A DNA stretch of 64,000 nucleotides. Origin: Drosophila pseudoobscura (Eukaryota > Arthropoda > Insecta > Diptera > Drosophilidae). The notes below the pieces were generated by a model. The model worked only from the letters and a program-made list of their open reading frames with translations, searched no databases and was not told the DNA's origin. The DNA lies in contig NC_046681.1 of NCBI RefSeq assembly GCF_009870125.1, positions 20,845,001 through 20,909,000 of the forward strand, read 5' to 3'. Numbering within the stretch: the first letter of the stretch is position 1; the number at the start of each line of letters is the position of its first letter. Positions 25,552 to 38,200 of this stretch are shown here, piece after piece. The position numbers and the translations under genes are program-made.

Positions 25552-27919
25552 CTAAAAGAGCCTTAAGCTCATCAGTAGACCGAGAGTGGCCATCATTAGA
25601 GAACTGGCAGACATCGGGGAGGCATCCGAAGTCGACTTAAGAATGACATTTGTATTGAGGATATCCCCTAACTTGTTAATGATATCCGGCAGTGGGGAAG
25701 TCCTACTCTCGCAGGCTGTGTTCTCGATGGCCTCCTTCACACTGGCTGTATGAATGCGGAAGTTGATCGATCCGGCATACAGCTCGTCATAGATAAACAC
25801 TGGCAGCTGATTGGACAAGACCCAGAGACGCTTTTCCTGATCTACCTTTACATCGCTGGGAAAGATCATGCTGTCGTTGTTCCTAAAGATGCGGCTCTGA
25901 GCATTATGGGTGAAGTCCTGAGATGTACGCCAGCAGGCAACTTCATTCAAGTTCGGCAGGGCATAGAAGAGCACACCAGTCTCCTGATCCAGGAACTCAG
26001 CCCCAGCCTGGGTGTTGGGACCACGAGAGCCGAGCACCTTGAAATCCCTATAGATCTCTGCCGAGGTGGCCAGAGTCTTGTTGCGCAGCACCGATGTGCT
26101 CACAGAGAACTCCATTGTGGAGCATAGGGGATGGAAGTACAGCGTGGAGAAGCCCGTTTCCATAGGCTTGGACAACGCCAAACCATAGAGGCCATCATCC
26201 CACTGAAACTCGATGCCATTCACGCTAAAGTTCCCGGCCATGGGATCTGGATGAAAGAAGTGATGCTGCACGCGCCACGATTCCTGCGCTTTCCACGAGT
26301 AGACAACCAAACCGGGACTACCCAGATCCGCCGCATACGCAAAGGTGTTCTCGCAGTCCCCATCTTCTATGGCCAGATTTGCCAGAAAAGATCCCTGTTT
26401 GAATTGTTCCGCGGGGATCGTGTGTCGGCGCAGCAGGTCATCGTTGTGCAGATCGTAGACCAGCAGCTGGGGTGCTCCATACATCTTTGTTTTCTCCAGG
26501 ACGCCAGAGATACGTAGATCCAATACCCACAGCCGGCCACAGCGATCGGCCCGCACACGGAATGGAGAAACCAATTCTGGTTCCGCTTCAGCCAGATTGT
26601 GGGCCTCCCAGCTGGGAAACGGCTTCAGAGCAGGCATTTTAGTCGAGGTATCTATAAAAGAGAAAGAATTTCATAAATATAATTCCATTCATTCTGGGTT
26701 AATGATCTCAAATTCTTTAAATCTCAATTACTTTGTTGTTGTGATCTAAGTCATTTGCATTTGCTTTTTTCGGCTTCTGCTAATTGGAATATCGACAACA
26801 TTTGGGTATTCACTGGGTGACTACCTCCCAGATGACTAATCAAACCAACTTCGTTGACATTGACTGCACTCTGGCGCTGGCTTTTAATTGTATGGGGGCT
26901 GATTGTTCAGCTTGTTAATTAGCTGAGGCTGATCTTGTGGTTGCGGCAACTTCCAATCCGCTTTGTTGTAAGTCAGCAAAGGGTAGAGCAGCTTTATTGA
27001 GGGGTTCAGAGTGGGTCACTAACATATACGTTTTCATGTTAATTAACTTCAACTGAAAATCTTTTAGTACATAATTCACTTCCATATCAAAGATGTAGAG
27101 ACAAATATTATAAAATTCTAACGAATACATACTTTCTTTACGACTTGATGTATCTATGTCTATCTATCTATACTTTCCTTCTACGGACCAGATCTGTTGT
27201 CAGAGGCATTACATCAATACCTCCGTTTGGAGAACATAAATAAATGATAAACGACCATGTATCGAAAACATTGTAGCACCATCTCAACAATCTTGGCACT
27301 TGTTATGACCAAATGTCTATGGTTACTGTCCGCTCACAGCCCCCACAGTTAACCAAACGAGCTTTGAATCTATTAGCTATGTCCCGAGTGGGCTGTGGGG
27401 GCTCTCAGGCAGTTAATGACGCCAGCACGCTGCAGCGTGCGGAATTATGGTAATTGCCCGGCAAGTGCGAAAGGAAACTGAATTGTTTTGGATGGTCAAG
27501 TTGATCAGACAGACAGTTCCGTCAGACAATCCAAAACAATTGCTGAGATTTTAAATCAGTTCTTGGCACAGAAAAAGCAACTGCAATTAAATTCAAATGT
27601 GGCCGCAGCTGCTGCTTCTACTTGCAGCGCCAACAATGCAACTCATTCGCTTACCATTAAGATCAAGGTAGGCCAACGAGGCCGGCACTCCGGCCCGCCA
27701 TCTAGGCAGGGTCACAAAGAGTCGGTGCTTGTAAACCTCCAGGCCAAAGGGTATAACATTAGCGGGTTTAAAGTCTCCCTTTTCGATGGCCGCCCAGCGT
27801 TGATCCGAGGTGTCATACTTGAAGTCCATTTCCCGCCACTCGAAGGCCACGTGGAGATTATCATTGGCCAGGGCTCCGACCACCCATAGCAGGAGGAGTC
27901 CAATCCAGGTATATATCAT
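25552..27919 (-). CDS. yellow-b: Yellow/MRJP family secreted protein
   Basis: Two coding exons, 27655-27919 and 25552-26651, join in phase to 454 residues. Residues 1-18 form a signal peptide (MIYTWIGLLLLWVVGALA). The mature part starts with the family pattern (AFEWREMDFKYD, then LFVTLPRWRAGVPASLAYLD). The major-royal-jelly domain follows with RADRCGRLWVLD, GSPGLVVYSW and NGIEFQWDDGLYGLALS. The C-terminus ends in a hydrophobic tail (SSLMMATLGLLMSLRLF) that resembles a GPI-attachment signal. Some relatives act in pigmentation and cuticle, but this member's substrate is unknown. A good acceptor at 27936 just before the ATG implies an upstream non-coding exon. It converges on ppk17, with 158 bases between stop codons. 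Confidence 0.92.
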
Positions 27920-27935
27920 GGCTTCAATCAATTAA

Positions 27936-30340
27936 CTGCAAAGACAAAAATCAATTAAAATTATACGGATGGATGGCTGGTTAAGCTTCCGTTAAGCCGC
28001 AACGGCCTTGTCCATGCCATAACCAGATCATAGTCAGTTAATAATATGAGTATCTCTCTCGATCTTGTCACTAGGCCCAGGCCCATGCCCAGCCCCCGCC
28101 GTCCCGTTTGGCCTTCTTCGGCTCTGACTCAGTCTCGCAGTCTCAGGCTTGGTCTCTCTCAACTATTTGAAAGTTGTCTTGTTGGTCTGTTCTGGTTAAG
28201 TTGCCAAACCACAAAGTTTTTTTTTCGGTTTCTGGCTAAAAGTGAGTCTCATGGTTCATTATCTAACCAAAGAAATCAAGACATGTTTGGGGAAGTTTTT
28301 CACTTTTTATATACCCTTCTTTGAGGTGCACTTAGCGAGTGCCTCTCTGAAGTCTCCGATTCTTTTAAGATTGATGAGGGTCTACTGCCATTTCAAATAT
28401 ACTTTACATGTTAAAGATGATTTTGGTATTTTACTTAATCAGATTTGTATCTTATTTGAACGAAAATCTTGTGTGATTAGGTTTTCGAGCTATTTTTATA
28501 CTGTTTCTTAACTCTAGATAGAATTGGATCAATGTCCGACTTATTTTTGTTTCTCCTATTAAAAAAACAACTCTTCAAACTGTTATTGCAAGAAACCATA
28601 TCTACGCATCCAATCAAACCTTTCTCCTGCTTCACCATTTCTCAAGTTGTCTGGCCCACCACTCACTCTTCTGTCTCTTTATTTTTTTAGGTGTATCTTA
28701 ACCATTATTGTATCTTCAGCACTCGACTCGGCCTCATCATCTGAATTCACGTTGAGTCTCTGTCCAGTCATTCGGACATTAGCATTTCAATGAGCTTCTC
28801 CTGTCTCGACCGCCATTCTCTTTGATTGTTCCATCTAATAAATTGTATTTATGATCTTGGCATCGTCCGGGCATTTTAATACACGTATTTTCAAAATTAT
28901 TTTTCGGTTTTTTTCTCCGAGTTTTGTATGTGAGTCAGTTGGGGGCGGGGGTTTCATAAATGCCCTGTTTCGGATCGATTCCAGTTTGATTTGTGGGCGT
29001 GTCTAAGTATACACATACTCGTATAATGCAGGTATAATTACTAATTGACTTTTGCAGGCATAAATTAATAGTCTCTGATTTGTTTAAGCTTGGCTTGTGT
29101 TGATTCCAGTTTCTGCCTAATTTTTATTTGCTATTACTTAACACTTTGCTTTGATATTTTTATTTGGTTTGCAGCTTTTTCGGGCTTACAAGCAAAGTAG
29201 ACGGCAATGGAGGCCTGGAGTGGGGTCTTTGTACTATACAACTCTAAAGAGTTATGCAAACCTTGTCACTTGACTGACTTGAATTGAGTTGTGTGGACGA
29301 GCCGGCAAGAGTTGATCAAAGTTTGTGTCTTGAATCTTTTGTGTGTTGGCCCTGGTTTAGTTTTGGCTTTTATGACCACAAAGAGTTTGATTTGATTTGC
29401 TGACCAAATTTTTATAAAATGTCAGCAGCTCGAACCAGCACTGAACACACCTTTTAAAAGACTACACAATTTTGTGCGATACAACCGCCCGCGAGGAAGC
29501 TCGAAACGAAACTAAAAGTCGACTGAACACCAGCGGCTTGGGCAAGACAACTTTATGAGACGGGTTACGGGTTACGGGTTGCGTGAGAGTTGCTCTCACT
29601 CTCTTGAAATTCCACTGAACTTGAATTAGTCAGTTGGTTAAGGCGGTTTAGCACTTGGAAGCTAAGTAAATTTTGGCACGCTCCCTAAGCTATCCGAATA
29701 ATGTTAATAGATACATGGATGGCCAGCTCCCACGCTATGGCGATATTAATCCGGCTATTATAATTCCAACTTATAAGAAACAATTCCAATTTGCAAATAT
29801 AGGTGACCATTTCAGCTCCAGTGGGCTGTGAACATTTCGACGGCCCTGCAAATGACAAGCCCCTGAAAAGACTCCCACAAACAGTTACAACAAATACGTA
29901 TACGAATACAGAGGCCTACTACGCATAGATGTCTGACCCATAAATGCTAAAATATAATACCATACTTAATTAGGGCTCCCCATTGTTTTATTCAGTATGG
30001 TAATCAATATTTCATTATGCACTTTTAATTAATTTCTTTGAGAAATATCATTGGTTGACCTCTAGAAAATTCTGAGCATTCTATACCATGAGTGAATCGC
30101 TGACTTGAGTAAGTCTGACTGGCTGGGAATAGACCATGTGTCATCAATCTGTTTTGAGGGATTTCCAGGCACCATGTACGCATGAGACGAAATCCCAAGC
30201 TGCTGGAAAGCTAGAGAGAGAGTCTTATACAATGTATAACTGGTATAAGAAAAAGATAATACCACGCGGTAAAATAAATTTTAATGAAAAAAGGTCCAGA
30301 AGTGTATTTCCCAGAAAAAAACTCAATCAATTGTTTTCCA
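27936..30340. other. yellow-b: yellow-b upstream region, no coding gene seen
   Basis: This region presumably contains the non-coding first exon and promoter of yellow-b. A near-palindromic TTTTATAAAA at 29411-29420 could be a TATA box on either strand, but I cannot tie it to a transcript. Pyrimidine-rich tracts (28060-28240) and AT-rich sequence fill the rest. No RNA gene is recognisable. Confidence 0.45.
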
Positions 30341-33300
30341 TTTATTTGATTTATTAAAATTTCAATAAATTAATTTAAAAAGAATAGAACAATCAAAACA
30401 TTAAACTAGAAATATTATCGTTATGCAGTTTTGTTTTTGATTTTTTGTTTTTTTTTTTTGTTCAAAAGAGTTTAAACAATTGCTTATATAATTTGCTCTT
30501 TGTTTGTTGATTTGTTTTTGGTTTTGGTTTTTTTTTTGTATAGAAACGTTTTTCGTACAAGATGGCTAAATATATCTTTCGTTTTTCTTCCTTTATGCTT
30601 TACTTTCCATTGGCGTTACAACATTAAAAGTGATTTAACATATGTAGGCAAACCTGTCGGTTTTTTTGATTTTTTTTGCATTTGCACTAAGTATAGTAGA
30701 GGCATTAGCTAGGTAGTTGTGTGATTAATTGCCGAACGAACAGAAAATGGATAAGGAAAAACAATTTGTTATATTCCGTAAGCTTTAGTAAATAGTAAAT
30801 GCAACAAAAATTGTTTAAAGCTTATGAAGAATATAAACATTGCAATTTAATAAATTTACTCAAAGATTATATATAAATACAAAAAAAAAAGAATCAACTT
30901 TGGTCGAAAGCTTCAAAGATCTTTGGCAAATCAAATTCTGTTTTTATTTTGTTTAAAATTAATTTTATTTTTGAAAACTTTTCGATCTTGTAATACTTTT
31001 TAAACTTTTCAAAAGTAGTTGCAACTAAGAAAGCATTATTGATTATTTCGATTTGAAAAATGATTAAATAATCAACACTAAACAAAATTGTGAAAACAAA
31101 CATTATCATAGATCTCTTCTGAATCCTTCTTTTCGGATGCTTTGAGAAATGGTGTGGTCGAGGTGGTGGTTGGTGGTGATACTGCCCTCCGGATTGTGTG
31201 GATTGTACAAGACGCGTATGTTATGCGATTCGGTCTGATATCAAAAGTTATAGCAGTTATACATATGCATGTGGAAAGAACGAGAGTGTATGGTGCAAGA
31301 CAAGGACCGAAAAGTCCAACAGTTATATCGATAACTGTGATGTGCCTTCATTTCGGAGATACAATATGCCAAAAGCAATTAAAATCCAGCACATCGCCTG
31401 CGTCCTTTTGGAATTTATCGGGTGGGTAAGCATACTCTTCACTCAGGGCATGCAGAACATAATCCAAAGATAGACATATACCATTTATATATAGATATAC
31501 ACAGATAGAGAAATAGAGAGAGAAAGAGAAAGAGGACGGACGCAGGGGACTCTTCGCTCAGCAAAATTAATGTGACACGCTTTCAACTGAACCCAGCAGA
31601 CATTTACGCCGTTGGTATGGGTGTGTGTCGGGTTTTAGTAATACAGTGACTGCAATTTGTTCAGCTACTCGCGTGTCGCCCAGCGCAAAGACAGACAGAT
31701 TGGTGGACTAAGTTAAGTTTTAATCATAATTTGGGTTTCTTTTCGCAAACACCTAAAGCCCATCAAAATTAATAACGAAAACTGGTAGCTATTTTCTTTT
31801 TTGTACTCTCTTCAAACGAACGCGTGCATTGTATGTTGACAGTTTTACATTTAGAGCAATATTGAAATTAAATCACATCAAATAACCGATAATCGATAAT
31901 AAATGACCACCACCAGTTGACTAAAACTTGACTACAGTCGAGGAATGCAAACCAAATTTCACTATACCATACCCAGCTGTACAGGTAAGAATATCGGAGC
32001 TTCAAAATTTAATGATACTAAAAATTGGTCTAACGAAAATTCTATTCAAGATTTTAACAAGGTTTAATTTAAAAGACGGCAAAGTGCACTGTGGGTGAAA
32101 CGGCCAATTTAAACTAAAATCGAAACTAAAAAGGATATCGTCCACCTGTTTTTTTTTTTAATCTTTACTTTGTAAATCACAGTTTATTTTTTTATACCAT
32201 TTTTCTAATTTCATCTTTAAACTAATTTTTAAATTTTTTTTATATATAAAACACTTTATACTGAAATTTCGGAGTTCTGGAAAAGAGCCAAACATTAAAA
32301 CTACAAAAATCATAAAAAAAACAATGTTTTTACTAGTTTTACAACTAGTTATAGACTAGAATAGTCTGGACATTTTTAGACGCACTTTACGAAAGAATAC
32401 CTAAAACTGTGTACATACAAAATATAAATTCGAAACTAGAATTGAATTAATATCAGCTACATTGTCCGTTTCACCCACTGCAGTAGGAAATAAGTCATCA
32501 CATAGCGACATTATTCAAAAGTTAAGATGTCAGAACATTAAAATGGAATACAAAAAATAGTAATTAAGGAAAACAATATTACAAATTTGACCTATTCTGC
32601 TAACTCTGTTAAGTATTATCCATTATCTAATCTATAAATTCATTTAGTACTCAATTGTTTTGCATTCCCGACCCTTAAAACAAGAACAAGTGATAAGAGG
32701 AAAGCAACTCTACAAAATTAAATGCGGCCATGAAATATTTACAGAGTCTTTTCAATAGGATTACCAGAGAGAGATATATATATACTACAGATACGAGTAG
32801 AAACAAAGACTGTGTACAAAGATGCGAGTTTAGTTTTTGGTTGTGAAAATTGTACGTAATATTGCCACCAAATCTGGTAGTTTGTCTGTCTTGCATTGAG
32901 GTACTTTCGTCTGAAGCACGCCGTTCTAACACCGCAGGATAATCGAACCGGGCCAAACGAAATTGGATATGGCCGGCGATATCCCCTCAACGGTGCGGCA
33001 ATTTTGCCAGACCCCAAAGTCCAACATCAATTTTGCGCTAAACTGCCCCGAGTGAATGGAGGAGGGATGGAGATTCGGATTCACTCGAAATTCTAGGGCA
33101 GTTTTTCACTTGTCATTGCAGATGATTAAGTTACACGATATAGTTACAGTAATACATGTATTTATACATATAGATAGATAGATTATGGTTGGGTTATAAC
33201 TATACTATGTGTGTAGGTACTCAAACAAGTTCGCATTAGTTTCAGGATGAGTGTGTTAGGATAGGGTTATGGTGCTCTTCAAGGATCGAAGTGCAAAATT

Positions 33301-34814
33301 GTACTAGCCTAGGCTACGCTGGGTCAAGGGTATTCAATGATTTTGAGTTGGATATTTCAGAGTGGGAAAAGGAGTTCAATCTATTTCATGCTGATGTTTC
33401 CCATAAATACAACAAAACCAAATGGAGCTAGGATTTTCCAAACTGCCAATCGACTACTTATGCTAGCTAAAACCGTGTCTATGATTAGCGGTTTAAGAAA
33501 AGCCTGAGAGCCTACATGAAGGGAGGAGTACTAGTACTCGTACTCGAGTATTTTTAGCTATATCATTTTATTTTATTGTAGCTGAAGCTGTGAGGCGAGG
33601 AAGCTAGAGAACTTTGAACTGTTGGAAGAACGATACGATAACAACAAATTAAAAAGGCTCCAGATTAATAATGTTTTTGTACTCGCTAACATGTGAATTA
33701 CAGTATGATTTCAATAACTAGATGCCTCCTACAGTTAACTCTACTATCTATAATCTATAGTTTTAAGGGGATAGGGGTGTTGTTGTAGTTGTTGTTTTTT
33801 GTTTAGTACCAACCATACCATAACCGAATGACTTAGGATAGTATAGTATTATATCATAATAGTAATTGAAAGAAAAACAAATTGAATGTAGATACCTGCT
33901 CTGATCTGTTGTCTGGCGCTCTCACACACACACCAAATAATATTCATCAAAATACATACATTTTGATGACCAAAAGAACAGAAATGATACAAAAAAGAGT
34001 TGAATATTTATATATAAATATATGTATGTATGTATATAATTATATATACTATGTAGAGAAAGTTAAGACTTACTTTTTGTCAGCCACAACTGAGCGAACG
34101 AAGGTCTAGACTCTAGAGACAACATATGGGCCTGAACAAAGGTTGTAAGGATTTTTTTATAACAGTAGTATGTATAACAGTTTGTAGAGCATTGCACATG
34201 GACATAAGGATCGATAAACTATAATTTACGCACAAATAACACAGAAAAACAACACAAAAAATGCTGCTTATGGCTATTGTCAACATACCCAGGGCTTTGA
34301 GCGTTCAGGTTTTTGTGTTTCTGAAGATTTTCTCTTGGTTTTTCTTTTCGTTTTTTTTGTTAGCAAAATACATGATAAAACAATTTGAGTGTGTGTGGGT
34401 GGGCGTATTTAAATTATATATGTTCACTAAAACTAAAAAAAAGAAAGAGAATTTAAAAAAAAATAGACAACATAGATAAAATGTCAACGATTAATATTCT
34501 GGTTATACAGATATATAGATACATATAGAGAAAGAGATCTACAGCACAGCAAAATAGCTTCAGATGAAGGAGGTTTTTTTCAATAGTGTTTAAGGGGCAT
34601 ATGTGTGGGTATAGGTGTGTGTGTTAGCAGTGTGTGTATGCGTGTGAGGTTGTGTTATACATTGCGTTATACAAAGAACACAAATAGGTATGTACATGTA
34701 TTCATAGACATTGATTAAATCGGATTAGTCGAAAATTAAACAATTTTGATCGCTTTAAAACAGAACAAAGGCAAGGAGTGCATTAAATAAACCAAATATT
34801 TTATATATAGATAT

Positions 34815-34848
<34 letters not shown>

Positions 34849-35285
34849 AACATCGAATGATTTACTACGCATAACCGCTGGTTAGTGGATAGCGTGGTGT
34901 TATGATCTGTGTGTGTGTATATGTGGCTGTTGGTGGTGTGTGTCTCAAAAACTGTTATACATTGAAAAAAGAACTTGACTTTGGTTGGAGTTTTCAAAAA
35001 ACTTGCTTGCTGACGATTGACTGCTTTGCTTAGCTGATGTTTGGTGTCATGATGGATTAGTTTAGTTGATGGCTGGCCATCATGCGCTCCGCATCATTCG
35101 TGGAACAGCAATGGCAGCGGTAGGCTCAACAATGGCGGCTGGTGATGCAATGTTGTCGCTGGCCGGGGATATGGCCGAGGATGCTGCGCATGCAGATGCT
35201 GAGGATGTGGCTGCGGTTGCGCTTGCAATTGCGGTTGCGGCTGGGTTGCTGGAGCCTGCAACAGACCCGGCGCTGCGGGCAGACA
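30341..35285 (-). other. Non-coding flank, possibly long BuGZ 3' UTR
   Basis: About 5 kb downstream of the BuGZ stop with no supportable coding exon. It is AT-rich with many T and A runs, a TA repeat at 34801-34850, and several AATAAA signals on the minus strand (for example TTTATT on the plus strand near 30344, 30350 and 33568). Long, low-GC 3' UTRs are common for neuronal isoforms of fly genes, so part of this may be BuGZ transcript. A more GC-rich block with a strong hairpin lies at 32870-33110. Confidence 0.35.
34801..34850. repeat. TA microsatellite
   Basis: A run of alternating T and A of roughly 50 bases, with a few C interruptions in a TACATATACATA pattern. It lies in the non-coding flank downstream of BuGZ. 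Copy number is likely to vary between individuals. Confidence 0.85.
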
Positions 35286-38200
35286 TCATCTGAATCGCGG
35301 CTGCATCATCTGCAGCATATTCGGATGACCCTGCAGCATTACGCCCATGCCAGGCATATGCATGGCCCCCGCAGGCAGTGCTCCATTGAATCCGGGCAAT
35401 CCAATTGCCTGCATTGGCATAAGGCCTGAATAATTAAAGATTAATAATTTATTCCGAGGACTGCTAAGTGCATCTACTTACCTGCCGGCATGCCGTGCAG
35501 ACCCGGGCCCGCAGCAGCTCTCAACATATTCCCACCGATCAGGGCTCCATGTGGTCCAATGGCCATGGCCGGTCTCAGCATAGGTTGCATCAGCTGCATG
35601 TGCCCCGGCAACGGCATCTGAACGGCACGTACGTTTATGGAGACAAATATATAGAAGAGCATGAAACAAAAGATCGGCGATTAGTAATCTTGATTCTTGG
35701 CTCTTAACATGGTCTATATTGAAGCCATTGTACACAAAATTAGCTAAGTTGTTATTAATTATGTTTGTTTGGATTGTATATTGTTTTCAAGAGTATTAAT
35801 AAGTTGGTTTTTGCGTACTTATTCGATAGATGGATAATAGGTGTGGTGTATGTGTGTGTTTGTAGTGTGTTTTTGGGTTGGTTTTGTTGGGGGTTGAAAA
35901 CGTTTTGTTGCATCGCATTACAAATGTATGATATAGAGCAGAGAGAGAGATATATAATAGAGTAGAGTAGAGTAGAGTAGAATAGATCAGAGAAAGAGCA
36001 GACTCCTCTTCTCTTCTCCCGGCAAACAAATAATATACTTAATTTTGTTGTAAATTTAAAAAGAAAAAAGTACTTACAATTCGGAAACTGAACTGACGAC
36101 GACGTAGTGGAGAGAGATAGATTTTTGTGTTTGGGACTACGGACCAAAGCTCAAATTAAAAATTCTTTCAACAAAGTAAGTCATATAGATAGAGTTCTCT
36201 TTTAGAAAATTTCCATTTTTTACTAACCAGAGGCAAAGAGTAGAGTTCAAATTTCAATATCTTTGAGTTAGAAGTTAAGCTCATAATTGTCTATGATAGA
36301 TATGCTATGTGTGTATGGATGGATAGATGAATGAAGGAGTCTTTCTGAGGAATGGCAAGTTCATCAGTAGGCAAGGGAAATGAAAGTGAATTCAACAAAC
36401 AGACCTCTACCATCAGAAAGCATTTAGTTTGCGCGCAAAACCAGATGAATGTGTAATGATGTGTGTTTGTTAGTTCGGGTGGTATATATGTATGTATAGT
36501 ATGTTATGGGGATATGTGTACGGGTACACAGACGTACAGAGATGCATGACATGAATGATAAAACATAAAAGAGCATATGACATACAGAGTACAATTTACA
36601 GATCAAAGAACATTTAGAGATTATGGTTTTCTGGCATAGTTTTTTGTTTTTGTTTTCTTTTTGTAGTTTTGTGGGTTTTATTCTCGAGGTAACAGATAGA
36701 TATAGTAGAGAGACATATCAATGCGGTGTTTAGGTTTACTTAAATAGTGTATGTGTATATGAATTAATCAATCAATCAACCAATCAATCAATCATCAATC
36801 AATCAATTAAACCAACCAACGCAGCAACCATTACGACAAATTCAAAATTGTTTTTGTTTGTTTTTTTTTTGGTAATAGAAATTATTGAAATGTACTTACA
36901 TGGCTTGCAAAATAGTTTAAACATAACTCACTCTTCTCTCATTCTTTACTAATATTATTATTTTGTTTGTTGATAATTCTTTTCTTATTACTTTTTGTCT
37001 TTACTTGCAAGGCAGTACGTACGGGAGGAAATTGGAACTTCCGTTTGGTTGGGACTTATAGGGTATTATGGTATGGAGGGGGTATTAAAAGTATGTTGAA
37101 ATAGTATGATAGTGTTGTGGAGGTAGACAGAGATATAGAGGAGAGTAAGTACTTGCTTAGACTACATAATTACTTGCATAAGTACGACTAAGTAAGATTA
37201 TAATGGAGTTGTTTGGCTTTTACTTATCTTTTTGCATTTCGCACTCTTTCAATATCGCATTTTCTATTATTTTGTTTTTTTGTTTGGGGCTGGGGGCTAT
37301 GTTGGAGTGATCAGGTTATGTTGTGGGGGTAGATAAACTTTTTTTTTGTTGTTGGTACAAAAACAATACATACTGTATAACACTGTTCGGGGCCCTGCGC
37401 AACACTTGCAACTCTTTGTTTTTCAACACTGAACTTCTGCACTGTACTGCAATTGTAACGGTAACTTTAACACAGTTGTTTTTTAAGGTGTTTTTTCACA
37501 AGCTTAATAGTTGTTTGTTTTTAGTTTTTAGAATTTGATTTTGTGATTTTGTGTAATATTTGATATTATTGATGGTTGAAATCCATTTTGATATTCGATA
37601 TACGAGGCGTTTGCCAACAACTAACGGGAATGCTGCAGCTATAGTGTTGGGAGGAGTTTTAACTATCAGATAAGGATGTTAGATCCGAGAGATCGCGCTT
37701 AGGAAGGATTTCGGATAATAAAAAGCGTCATAGAGGCAAGTAGGAATTAAGCAGAATATTAGCGATGAGACGATTACTTTTGAACACCTCGTATACCACT
37801 AGGCTTAGGATCTAGGATATTTTAATGATCCTAAGCAAATGCTTTCAACAGCAGAAAATTAGTATAAGTTTGTGAGTGTAAGGAATGGACCACTGTTTTA
37901 TGTCTAGCCATAGGCTAAACCTAGAAATAATTCAATTTTATGTGCATAGATGTTTTCCCCCTAGAGCATAATTTTTGCAAGTGAGTGATTGGCATGATCT
38001 GCAATAATGATGATGCTAGTGATGAAGCTCTAAACTAAAACATCTAATAAATTGGATTAACCCACTCAAGAATGCTGTCGTTGGCTTTTTGGCACCACGC
38101 TAGGACACAAGATCAGTTCTTTTTGTACAGATTGAGATTCTTAGCACTTGGGATTTGATTTTTGTTTAGTCAAGTTGATTCTTTCTTCTGGTTTGGCGCT

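Noticed and set aside
35066-35293. Plus-strand 75-codon alanine-rich frame near the BuGZ 3' end
   Set aside because: It overlaps the antisense of the last BuGZ exon and its UTR, where M/G/Q/A-rich codons leave the other strand open.
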